6,237 bases of DNA from a bacterium UBP15_UBA6099 (GCA_002435745.1 DIWT01000046.1:1-6237); one strand, 5' to 3'. Shown: positions 1 through 5,987, counted from the stretch's first letter. A program made the numbers and translations. Notes: generated from the letters alone by a model not told the origin.

Positions 1-477
1 CAGTTCTTCGCTCTGCTTGAGCGGCTAGGGTCTGGGCCGCAACTTTACGCATCCCATCTTCCTGAGCACATAATTGACATGTGAGTAACTGATATTTAAC
101 CGGTGTTTTTTTAAGCGCCCGTGGATCAGGCGCCCTGTGACTATGCGACCATTTATTTCCCGCTTTATCTCTACGATTTCCTGAATCTCCGCTCTGATAT
201 CGTCTGTAACCTTTGAGATGCGGCCTTTCTTCGCTGATTTCAAGCCATCCTTTCCCGACTGGTCCCATCGATTTTTCCAGTGCCCGATAGTTGTCACGCA
301 AACACCTAATATCTCAGCTACCTCTTTCCGGGGGCGATCCATCATTAGAAGCCTTATCGCGTTGAGCTTCTTTGCGAGTTTCGCGTCCTTCTCCTCGCGA
401 TACATCTTGTCAACTTCACCCAGATCGCCCCATTTTGTTTCTAAACACTTAAATGTTGGCATGCCTATTTCTATCAC
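1..477 (-). pseudogene. IS630-family transposase, N-terminal half, interrupted by an in-frame stop and cut by the window edge
   Basis: This is the DNA-binding half of an IS630/Tc1-type cut-and-paste transposase. The readable product is 150 residues: a GTG start at 477 (or ATG at 462) to a TAG at 27-25. Residues about 37-80 form a helix-turn-helix (RKEVAEILGVCVTTIGHWKNRW), and about 108-142 form a second, winged helix-turn-helix ending in the basic KLRPRP linker typical just before the DDE domain. The same frame continues past the TAG as PLKQSEEL to the window edge, which looks like the normal family continuation, so I read the TAG as a nonsense mutation rather than the true end. No slippery A-run is visible to suggest programmed frameshifting. 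The frame is also open upstream of 477 to a TAA at 549-547 (see the start-region entry). The DDE catalytic domain lies outside the window. Base composition is lower in GC than the neighbouring genes, consistent with a mobile element. Confidence 0.82.
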
Positions 478-546
478 ATGCGCAGGGAAATTAATAGCGC
501 CTATGGGTGGTTGATTTGAATTAATTTCTGCTATATATGCCAGTTA

Positions 547-588
547 TTAATTGGTTTTACCCATCTCACCTCCACAACGGGGTTGTGG
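547..588 (-). promoter_or_regulatory. Ribosome binding site and abandoned start of the IS630 transposase, next to a hairpin
   Basis: On the minus strand a near-perfect ribosome binding site, GGAGGTGAG, ends directly before an ATG at 564-562. That ATG is in frame with the transposase (29 codons upstream of the GTG at 477) but reads only M-G-K-T-N before a TAA at 549-547. The frame then stays open through to the transposase. This is the only good initiation signal upstream of the transposase, so it is probably the original start, lost through the TAA. Immediately upstream, CCACAAC and GTTGTGG (588-582 and 578-572) form a 7-bp stem with a 3-base loop, and the last two G of the stem belong to the Shine-Dalgarno sequence. 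Alternatively this is a 5-residue leader peptide. Confidence 0.5.
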
Positions 589-634
589 GTGGCGTCCGTC
601 ACAATTAGCAATATCAAATAATGTTTAGCGTAAC

Positions 635-681
635 AATGAAAAGAGCCGATTTTGAAAAGAACGAAGTTCATCAAAATCGGC
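635..681 (-). terminator. Hairpin terminator downstream of the ttcA-like operon, possibly bidirectional
   Basis: GCCGATTTTGA at 645-655 and TCAAAATCGGC at 671-681 are perfect 11-bp inverted arms. Inside the loop, GAAC (659-662) and GTTC (666-669) form a further 4-bp stem with a GAA loop. Read on the minus strand the stem is followed at once by TCTTTTCATT, a reasonable intrinsic-terminator tail for the operon ending at 804. Read on the plus strand a run of eight T lies at 691-698, but nine bases after the stem, so termination in that direction is less certain. Confidence 0.6.
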
Positions 682-710
682 GCATAAGAGTTTTTTTTGG
701 AAGGGGCGCG

Positions 711-744
711 GGGAAACCTGTTTTTTGCAAAAAATGGTTTTCCC
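711..744. repeat. Imperfect inverted repeat with a 14-base palindromic core
   Basis: The core TTTTTTGCAAAAAA at 721-734 is a perfect palindrome. It is flanked by GGGAAACC (711-718) and GGTTTTCCC (736-744), which pair with one bulged T. Together these can form a long hairpin 60 bases past the ttcA-like stop codon. No U-tract follows on either strand, so it is not a classic terminator. It may stabilise the mRNA 3' end, act with the hairpin at 645-681, or be a remnant of a mobile element. Confidence 0.5.
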
Positions 745-803
745 GAAAATTAAAACATTTTCCGTTCAATTCCGTTATTTCATCTCAACTTGGGAAAAGC
801 TGG

Positions 804-1595
804 TCAGATGCGCGGAGGGGTTTCGGGGATGACGCCTCCGGGAGGTTCCGGCAGGTAGTCTGGCTTCACTCTGAACTGCGCCGCGAAAAGGTCGTCCGAC
901 GCGGTAGGCCTCTGTGTTTCCAACTGTTTAAGCATAGACCTGATGAACTCTCGTTTGGAGTCATCCGCGTGAGGGCACGCGGCTTCCAAACTTGTGATAC
1001 ATTGCTCTTCGGCGAACTTCTTCACCGTATGGTCTCTTATGTAGTACAGGGGGCGGATAAAATGGTATTCGCCTTTGAAAAGTTCTTGCACGGGAAGCAT
1101 GGCGGCCACCTCCCGGTTGTAAAACAAGTTGAGTAGGAACGACTCGACTGCGTCGTCTCTGTGGTGGGCGAGGATGATTTTGCGGCAGCCCAGTGACTGA
1201 GCGGTTTCCAGAAGAGCCTTGCGCCGCTTGCGGGAGCATAGGAAACACGGCCGTTTCTTCTGCCCGGTGGATTCGGCGTATATATCCGTTTTCACCACAT
1301 GGAGGTTCAATCCCGATTCGGCGAACCATTCTCGAATCGGCTCCGGGTCGTGTCCGGGCGTCCCAATGTCGATGTGAGCGTATTCTACATGGAAGTTTTT
1401 GGTCATCCGCACGAACGGCCCTCTGAGCAGGCGGGACATCGCGAGGCTGTCGCGTCCGCCCGACACGGCCATAAGAACCCGGTCGCCGGGGCATATCATA
1501 TTGAAATCGACCGCGGCTTTTTCCATCCATTTGCGAAGGTGCTGTTCGAGAGGTGTCATCGGTCGCCGCCTGAGGGGTTGAAGGGAGCGGGTCAC
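804..1595 (-). CDS. ttcA: TtcA-type tRNA 2-thiocytidine biosynthesis protein (ATP pyrophosphatase, Fe-S)
   Basis: TtcA adenylates cytidine 32 of certain tRNAs and replaces its oxygen with sulfur, using a [4Fe-4S] cluster in the cytoplasm. From the GTG start, the 263-residue protein shows AVDFNMICPGDRVLMAVSGGRDS (PP-loop SGGRDS at 45-50, Arg in place of the more usual Lys), a CFLCSRKRR motif with C117 and C120, AHHRDD at 143-148, and C207 in the position of the third cluster cysteine. These match the E. coli TtcA pattern, whose CxxC and distal Cys bind the cluster. It is somewhat shorter than E. coli TtcA (about 311 residues) and ends in a proline-rich tail. The GTG start overlaps the upstream zinc-ribbon gene as GTGA, suggesting translational coupling. 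An ATG at 1559 is a fair alternative because family similarity starts there, and neither start has a strong ribosome binding site. The family call is firm; the exact target nucleotide is inferred. Confidence 0.88.
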   Translation of the reverse strand: MTRSLQPLRRRPMTPLEQHLRKWMEKAAVDFNMICPGDRVLMAVSGGRDSLAMSRLLRGPFVRMTKNFHVEYAHIDIGTPGHDPEPIREWFAESGLNLHVVKTDIYAESTGQKKRPCFLCSRKRRKALLETAQSLGCRKIILAHHRDDAVESFLLNLFYNREVAAMLPVQELFKGEYHFIRPLYYIRDHTVKKFAEEQCITSLEAACPHADDSKREFIRSMLKQLETQRPTASDDLFAAQFRVKPDYLPEPPGGVIPETPPRI

Positions 1596-1870
1596 GCGCC
1601 GGGTTTAGAGCGCTTTTTACGGATGGGTCTGAAAGTGAATTTCGGCGCGCCGCAGGATGTGCAGAAGTCCGGGCATTTCTCGTCCGGGTAGATGGAGCTT
1701 TCGGCCAGAATCTCGCAGAGCCGGCATTCCCAGCTCGTCACGGCGCGAATGTCCGCCCCGCATTTGCCGCAGAAGCTGTGGCCTTCCTCTCCTTCGTGGC
1801 GGCAGTCCTTCCGCTTCTCCAGCATCGGGATTAGCTCTTGCTTTATGAATTCGATAATTTCCCGCATCAT
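1592..1870 (-). CDS. Small double zinc-ribbon protein, unknown function, coupled to ttcA-like gene
   Basis: I do not recognise this 92-residue protein as a named family. After an amphipathic N-terminal helix (about 2-22) it has eight cysteines: C23, C34-x2-C37 (CGKCG), C49-x2-C52 (CRLC), C66-x3-C70-x2-C73 (CPDFCTSCG), with H25 and H31 nearby. This spacing suggests two zinc-binding knuckle pairs, that is one or two zinc ribbons. A basic tail (RPIRKKRSKPGA) follows and could contact RNA. It is the first gene of a two-gene unit, and its stop overlaps the start of the ttcA-like gene by four bases. It has no signal peptide or membrane segment, so it is probably cytoplasmic. A role as zinc-ribbon partner, sulfur-relay or tRNA-docking subunit for the thiolase is inference from the coupling only. 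ATG codons at 1870 and 1867 are adjacent, and a -10-like box sits just upstream. Confidence 0.72.
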   Translation of the reverse strand: MMREIIEFIKQELIPMLEKRKDCRHEGEEGHSFCGKCGADIRAVTSWECRLCEILAESSIYPDEKCPDFCTSCGAPKFTFRPIRKKRSKPGA

Positions 1871-1876
1871 GGGATG

Positions 1877-1905
1877 ATTATAGACTCGCGCCGCGTCCCG
1901 CGCAA
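1877..1905 (-). promoter_or_regulatory. Putative sigma-70 promoter for the zinc-ribbon/ttcA-like unit
   Basis: On the minus strand TTGCGC (1905-1900) and a perfect TATAAT (1882-1877) are separated by 17 bases. Only six bases lie between the -10 box and the ATG at 1870, so transcription would start at or next to the start codon, giving a leaderless or nearly leaderless mRNA. No Shine-Dalgarno sequence is visible before that ATG, which is consistent with this. Confidence 0.5.
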
Positions 1906-1949
1906 CAACGCGCAGGCGCGCGCCGTTTGCCTCTCTTCGCGGAATATTG

Positions 1950-1979
1950 TTGATGAAAGAGCGCTCGTGAAGGTATTAT
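1950..1979 (+). promoter_or_regulatory. Putative sigma-70 promoter for the amidohydrolase/glucuronidase operon
   Basis: TTGATG (1950-1955) and TATTAT (1974-1979) are 18 bases apart. The expected transcription start near 1986 leaves a leader of about 36 bases that contains the GGAGGAG ribosome binding site at 2004-2010. This supports the ATG at 2022 rather than 1986 as the start of the first gene. The promoter is divergent from that of the zinc-ribbon gene, with about 44 bases between the two -35 boxes. Confidence 0.42.
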
Positions 1980-2021
1980 TCATGGATGAACGCGCGCAAG
2001 CGCGGAGGAGACGCGGACCGC

Positions 2022-2939
2022 ATGGCTAAAAAGGAATCCGAGACAAATGGAGCGGACACGCGAGCGGCGGCGGGCCGGGTGGTGGACGCGCACGTCCATA
2101 TCATCCCTCCCGAACGAATGGCCGGGCTGATGCGCTGGATTCACCGCGCTTTCCCCGGCCACCCTGTTCCCGCCGATATAGACGGCGAAGGAACTCTTGC
2201 GGACATCGAGGCTGGCGGAGCTTGCAGGTTTTTCAACATGGCATATCCCCTCAAGCCGGATGAAACGGACGCGCTGAACCGTTTCAATTTCGAGTTGACT
2301 CGCAAACTGCCGCAAGCCGTCGGCTGGGGTTCGCTCCACCCGGAGAACCCGGACCGCGCCGGGATAACGCGTAGATGCCTGACGGAGTTGGGGTTCATCG
2401 GGATGAAGTTCCACCCGTTCGTCCAGAAGTTCTCGGTATTCGACCAGAGGATGACTCCGGTGTACGAGACGTTGAACGAACTGAAGCGCCCGCTGATAAT
2501 CCACACCGGTTTCGACGAGTTTTACGGAACGTCCATGCCCGCGCGCGATGTCAGGCGGCTGATTTCCTCCTACCCTGACATGCAGGTCGTCATATCCCAC
2601 ATGCTCTTTCCAGACATCGACGGCGCGTTCGATATAATGGAGGATTTTTCTTTGACAATCGGGGATTTGACCAACGTGCCGAGCGCGTTGCGGCTTCTCG
2701 CTCTTTCTAAAGGCCTGGCGTTTCACGAGACGCCGGAAATGGCCGCTCTCGAAAAGAGAATCCCGGCGTTCGCCGATAGGTTGCTGTTCGGCTCCGACCA
2801 TCCGGCGGGGATGGGCGGGTACGGCGAGATATACCGCGACTTCAACAATATCCGCATGACCGAGCGGGACGCGGAATCGATACTGCGCCGCAACGCCGAG
2901 GCTCTTGTGGCGCGCCATCTTCCCGGCAGATGGGACTGA
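2022..2939 (+). CDS. Amidohydrolase-2 family metal-dependent hydrolase (TIM barrel)
   Basis: A member of the amidohydrolase superfamily, amidohydrolase-2 branch (PF04909 type), whose members are metal-dependent hydrolases or decarboxylases acting on lactones and aromatic or aliphatic carboxylates. Counting from the ATG at 1986, the motifs are D34-A-H36-V-H38 (first-strand metal ligands), GMKFHP with K141 and H143, IIHTG with H173, ISH with H205 and GSDHP with D271. The full metal and catalytic set is therefore present, and the length of about 305 residues is normal. I prefer the ATG at 2022 because GGAGGAG lies 11 bases upstream; an in-frame ATG at 1986 would add 12 residues and falls where the transcript probably begins. 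There is no signal peptide, so it is cytoplasmic. It is first in the operon, with a 41-base gap to the glucuronidase start. The substrate cannot be told from sequence; a product of glucuronide breakdown is possible but inferred from context. Confidence 0.85.
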   Translation: MAKKESETNGADTRAAAGRVVDAHVHIIPPERMAGLMRWIHRAFPGHPVPADIDGEGTLADIEAGGACRFFNMAYPLKPDETDALNRFNFELTRKLPQAVGWGSLHPENPDRAGITRRCLTELGFIGMKFHPFVQKFSVFDQRMTPVYETLNELKRPLIIHTGFDEFYGTSMPARDVRRLISSYPDMQVVISHMLFPDIDGAFDIMEDFSLTIGDLTNVPSALRLLALSKGLAFHETPEMAALEKRIPAFADRLLFGSDHPAGMGGYGEIYRDFNNIRMTERDAESILRRNAEALVARHLPGRWD

Positions 2940-2980
2940 CAGGCAACGGCGGCGAAATCAATGACGGAGAACAACTTGCT

Positions 2981-4783
2981 ATGAAGATATCAATCGGAGG
3001 AACGTGGCGGGGCAGGCCGGACCCTTCGCGGGTCGGCGAGAAAGAGGGCTGGTTCGCCGAGGAGAATAGCGGCGCGGGCGCGCCCGGATGGAGCGCGACG
3101 AAAGTCCCCTCATGCTGGAACTGCGACCCCAAGTTCGAGCGCTACGAAGGGACGTTCTGGTACGCGACGGATTTTTCCATCCCCGAAGACAGGCCCGCGC
3201 GCGAGACCGAGCTTTACATCAGGTTTCTAGCCGCCAACTATCTATGCCGCGTGTGGCTCAACGGCGCGCCGCTCGGAGAGCACGAAGGCGGTTTCCTCCC
3301 GTTCGAGTTCAAGGCTCCGCCGGACTGTTTCGGCAGAGTCAACCGCATCGTCGCGATGGTGGAGAACTTCCGTTCTCCCCGCAGGATCCCCGGCGAGGTT
3401 TTCGACTGGTTCAACTATGGCGGCATAGCGAGGGACGTCGAGATTCACACCCGCTCCCCACGCCGGTTTGACGCTGTAAGGATAACCACCGAACTGAGCG
3501 GCGGGGGAGGGGCGGTCGCGAGAGTCGAATACTCGCGCAAGTTCGCGTTTCCCTTCGACTGGCGGCTGTCGGACTCCGGCGGCGTTGTCGCTTCAGGGTC
3601 GGTGGAAAGCTCATCGCCCGGCGGCAGAATCGACATCAGCGTTGAAAACGCCAGACTGTGGAGTCCGGACGACCCGCATCTGTACGCGCTCGACCTGACT
3701 CCCCGCGAAGGCTCGGAAGCCGACCCGTTCTCGACCCGCGTGGGAATCCGCGAGATAAAAGCTGACGGCGCAAAACTGTTGCTCAACGGCAAACAGATAA
3801 AGCTGCGCGGCGTCAGCCTACACGAAGAGCAGGTCCCGCACGGAAGGTCGATGCCCTCCGAAAGGCGGCGGAGGGACGTAAGGGACATAAAGGCTTTGGG
3901 CTTCAACGCTTTGCGGACGGCCCATTACACGCACGACGAGGCCCTGCTCGACGCCGCCGACGAAGAGGGACTTCTCGTATTCGAGGAAATCCCCGTTTAC
4001 TGGGATCTGGACTTCGCGAGCGAAAAACTTCGCAGGATAGCCGCCAAAATGACCAGAGACATGATAGAGCGCGACTTCAATCATCCCTGCGTCATCCTGT
4101 GGTCGGTCGGCAACGAAGTCCCGGTCGACAACCCCCGCTGCGACAGCTTGATGAGAGAGTTGATGGACCTCGCGCGCGCTCTCGACCCGGCCCGCCTCGC
4201 CTCCTACGTCTCCTGCAGGTTCATGTCTGACACTACCCGGCGCGCGTCCGACGTCTGCTGCGTCAACTGTTACGTCGGGTGGTACTACGGGGAAAAGAAG
4301 TCGCTCGCGCCACTCATGGAAATGACCCGGACGACCGCCCCGGACAAACCGTGGATCGTCACCGAGTTCGGCGCCTGCGCCAAGTTCGGCTTCCGAAACG
4401 CCGCAAACGTCAAATTCTCCGAAGAGTTCCAGCGCGATTTCCTTTCCCACTATATCGCCGTCCTCAACGGCATGGACTGGATTTCGGGTTGGTTTATCTG
4501 GATTTACAGGGATTTCAGGAGTCCCATCCGGCTTAATCAATATCAGAAGGGTTTCAACCGCAAGGGCATAGTCAGCGAAGTGAACGAAATGAAGATATCG
4601 GCGGAAGAAATGTCGAAGATAATCAGAGCGGAGAAGAAGACGCGGCCGCTTTCCGGGGCGGGATGGAAGGCTGGGCTATGCGTCGCGCTCGAAAAGGCCG
4701 CGTTCGGGATTGCGATGCCGTTCATTTCGAAATCCCAGCGGGATCAGCACAATAAATATTACAGGCGGGACGCGGAGTTGTAG
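2981..4783 (+). CDS. uidA: Beta-glucuronidase, glycoside hydrolase family 2
   Basis: A retaining GH2 enzyme that cleaves beta-D-glucuronides to glucuronate and an aglycone. Numbering from an upstream in-frame ATG at 2930: sugar-binding jelly-roll domain about 55-175 (EGTFWYATDF, VWLNGAPLGEHEGGFLPFEF, NYGGIARDVEIH), immunoglobulin-like domain about 180-275, TIM barrel from about 276. The acid/base is E396 in WSVGNE and the nucleophile is E479 in TEFGA. N543-R-K545 in FNRKGIV matches the N-x-K motif that binds the glucuronate carboxylate in E. coli GUS, which argues for glucuronidase over galactosidase or mannosidase. NCYVGWY at 446-452 corresponds to E. coli NRYYGWY. The segment between EEIPVYWD and FNHP is short, without the bacterial loop-1 insertion. 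I chose the ATG at 2981 (600 residues), with GGAGA ten bases upstream; the ATG at 2930 lacks a ribosome binding site and would overlap the previous gene. No signal peptide is present. The C-terminal tail of about 50 residues past the barrel is unusual. The gene ends in TAG. Confidence 0.9.
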   Translation: MKISIGGTWRGRPDPSRVGEKEGWFAEENSGAGAPGWSATKVPSCWNCDPKFERYEGTFWYATDFSIPEDRPARETELYIRFLAANYLCRVWLNGAPLGEHEGGFLPFEFKAPPDCFGRVNRIVAMVENFRSPRRIPGEVFDWFNYGGIARDVEIHTRSPRRFDAVRITTELSGGGGAVARVEYSRKFAFPFDWRLSDSGGVVASGSVESSSPGGRIDISVENARLWSPDDPHLYALDLTPREGSEADPFSTRVGIREIKADGAKLLLNGKQIKLRGVSLHEEQVPHGRSMPSERRRRDVRDIKALGFNALRTAHYTHDEALLDAADEEGLLVFEEIPVYWDLDFASEKLRRIAAKMTRDMIERDFNHPCVILWSVGNEVPVDNPRCDSLMRELMDLARALDPARLASYVSCRFMSDTTRRASDVCCVNCYVGWYYGEKKSLAPLMEMTRTTAPDKPWIVTEFGACAKFGFRNAANVKFSEEFQRDFLSHYIAVLNGMDWISGWFIWIYRDFRSPIRLNQYQKGFNRKGIVSEVNEMKISAEEMSKIIRAEKKTRPLSGAGWKAGLCVALEKAAFGIAMPFISKSQRDQHNKYYRRDAEL

Positions 4784-4824
4784 AGTTTGCGAATGCCGAC
4801 GCTCGCCGCCGGGAGGCGTCATCA

Positions 4825-5205
4825 ATGAAATGGAGAACCATTGCGGGGCTTTACGCGATAGCCGTTTCTATCTTCATGTTCTGGATATGGATGTATTTTG
4901 CGATAACGAACACCGTGCCGTTTTTCGAGGAGCGGCCGCTGGAGATGTCGCTTCACATAGCGGCGGAGATGATGACGTGCATGGGGCTTCTGGCGGGCGG
5001 CATCGGATTGCTTAAAAGCATCAAGTGGGGGCGGGGCGTTTACTTCCTCGGAATGGGCATGCTGGCCTACGCGCTGGTGAACAGTCCGGGGATGTATGTC
5101 GAGAGCGGAATGACGCTGATGGCCGCCGTCTTCCCGCCTTCGTTTCTCGTTGCGGTCGTTTTTATTGTCGTTCCGTTGATAAAAATGGCAAAAGACGACT
5201 TCTGA
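4825..5205 (+). CDS. Small four-helix integral membrane protein, unknown function
   Basis: I do not recognise this 126-residue protein. It has four predicted hydrophobic helices at about 5-27, 42-63, 70-87 and 96-119, with a short acidic loop (PFFEERPLE, 32-40) after the first and a charged C-terminal end (KMAKDDF). Several methionines and the first-helix aromatic cluster (FMFWIWMYF) stand out. The gene has a strong ribosome binding site (GGGAGG at 4811-4816, eight bases before the ATG), a 41-base gap after the glucuronidase and a 29-base gap before the MBL-fold gene, so it is a real member of the operon. It carries no transporter motif I can name and is too small for a typical sugar permease. 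It could be an accessory membrane subunit or an unrelated passenger. Confidence 0.78.
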   Translation: MKWRTIAGLYAIAVSIFMFWIWMYFAITNTVPFFEERPLEMSLHIAAEMMTCMGLLAGGIGLLKSIKWGRGVYFLGMGMLAYALVNSPGMYVESGMTLMAAVFPPSFLVAVVFIVVPLIKMAKDDF

Positions 5206-5234
5206 CGCGTTCTCGCGATTGCTGGAGCAAACCA

Positions 5235-5945
5235 ATGGAAATCATTCCGATTAAATACGGCAACCTGATGGGGTCGCCGGACATGAAAGCGGCGCTGTTC
5301 GCGGCGGGAACATCCACCCCTGAGGCGGACGCCGCGTGGGACGACCTCGCGGCGATTAAAATCCGCATGGGCCAGAACGGGGCTTCAACCTCCCTGCTGA
5401 TTAAGGAGAGCGGACATCCCTTGTTTCCGGCGGCGGTTGACCTGTCATTCATCTGCGCCGACCCGGAGATGAGAGGCGAAAAATCCGTCGCCGCCGCGCT
5501 CGACGCGCTCGAAACTCTGGGCGTCGCCCCCGGAGACCTGAAAAGTCTTTTTGTTACGCATCCCCACGCCGACCATTTTGATTCCCGGCTTCCGGCGCTG
5601 TTGCCGAACGCGCGCGTTTTCGCTCATCCCGATTCGCGCATCCCCGGAGCCGAACCTCTGGACATGTCATCGCTGCCCGCGTGGATGTCCTGTCTGAACA
5701 CGCCGGGGCACGGCACGCCCCATTGCAGCTATATCTTCGACGCGCCGCAATGGAACCTCGCAATCGCCGCCGCCGGAGACCTTGTCATGAGCCACGCACA
5801 CTACCTGAGCATGGACAAGCCCCTTGCCCACGCCGACCCCCAAGCAGGGCGCGCCAGCGTCCGCGCGCTTCTCGACGCCCTTTCCGCCCGCAACCTTAAA
5901 TACCGCATGATTATCCCCGGCCACGACATGTCTTTCTTTGTCTGA
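5235..5945 (+). CDS. Metallo-beta-lactamase-fold hydrolase
   Basis: This 236-residue enzyme has the binuclear metal site of the MBL superfamily: H109-x-H111-x-D113-H114 in THPHADHFD, H159 in TPGHGTPH, D182 in AAGDLVMSH and H230 in IIPGHD, the last close to the C-terminus. All expected ligands are present, so it should be active. Members hydrolyse lactones, thioesters, phosphoesters and other substrates, and the sequence does not single one out; a lactonase-like role would fit the general layout. The start is the ATG at 5235 with GGAG seven bases upstream. The frame is open further upstream to 5025, but that part overlaps the membrane-protein gene in another frame and is not family-like. There is no signal peptide, so it is cytoplasmic. 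It is the last gene of the plus-strand operon, 29 bases after the membrane-protein gene. Confidence 0.86.
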   Translation: MEIIPIKYGNLMGSPDMKAALFAAGTSTPEADAAWDDLAAIKIRMGQNGASTSLLIKESGHPLFPAAVDLSFICADPEMRGEKSVAAALDALETLGVAPGDLKSLFVTHPHADHFDSRLPALLPNARVFAHPDSRIPGAEPLDMSSLPAWMSCLNTPGHGTPHCSYIFDAPQWNLAIAAAGDLVMSHAHYLSMDKPLAHADPQAGRASVRALLDALSARNLKYRMIIPGHDMSFFV

Positions 5946-5974
5946 CGCGCCATGCGGACATTGTTCTTCATCTG

Positions 5975-5987
5975 CCAACGTCGTTGG
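5975..5987 (+). repeat. Short palindrome after the MBL-fold gene, weak terminator candidate
   Basis: CCAACGTCGTTGG forms a 5-bp stem with a three-base loop 30 bases past the last stop codon and is followed by ATATTTTGT. The stem is too short to be a convincing intrinsic terminator. The rest of 5946-6052 is AT-rich, contains no gene and must include the left boundary of the insertion sequence to its right. Confidence 0.3.

Larger units (their letters stand above)
1..600 (-). mobile_element. IS630-family insertion sequence, 5' portion (right boundary uncertain)
   Basis: The transposase remnant and its AT-rich upstream region belong to an insertion sequence read on the minus strand that runs off the left edge. 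IS630 elements insert at TA dinucleotides and have short terminal inverted repeats, but only one end is present, so the repeat cannot be confirmed. The right boundary of about 600 is an estimate: it covers the abandoned start at 564 and the hairpin at 572-588. The true end could lie anywhere between about 590 and 640. Confidence 0.5.
478..803. other. Gene-free AT-rich stretch between the transposase remnant and the ttcA-like gene
   Basis: No open frame here looks like a real protein. An ORF on the plus strand from 621 runs through the hairpins and then antisense to the ttcA-like gene, and has no recognisable domain or ribosome binding site. What the stretch does hold is the abandoned transposase start, a terminator-like hairpin at 645-681 and an inverted repeat at 711-744. 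The right boundary of the insertion sequence must fall inside it. Confidence 0.6.

Noticed and set aside
25..27. TAG in the transposase as a recoded sense codon or programmed frameshift site
   Set aside because: The glucuronidase ends normally at TAG, there is no slippery run at the site, and the shifted frames do not give family-like sequence.
598..616. Possible terminal inverted repeat of the IS630 elements (GTCACAA...AATATC here against GTGACAAAATATC on the minus strand near 5988-6000)
   Set aside because: The match needs a 5-base gap and one mismatch, and each half is too short to separate from chance in AT-rich DNA; the other end of each element is needed.
621..1136. A 171-codon plus-strand open frame starting beside the hairpins
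   Set aside because: It runs through two inverted repeats and then antisense to the ttcA-like gene, and has neither a ribosome binding site nor a domain.
1980..2918. A 312-codon open frame on the minus strand opposite the amidohydrolase
   Set aside because: It lies almost exactly antisense to a gene with clear metal-binding motifs, has no recognisable domain, and is what high-GC codon bias produces as a shadow.
3818..4540. A 240-codon minus-strand open frame opposite the glucuronidase barrel
   Set aside because: It is antisense to the catalytic domain of a well-supported GH2 enzyme and resembles no protein family.
5025..5234. An N-terminal extension of the MBL-fold protein
   Set aside because: This part overlaps the membrane-protein gene in another frame, whereas the ATG at 5235 has a good ribosome binding site and starts the family-like sequence.
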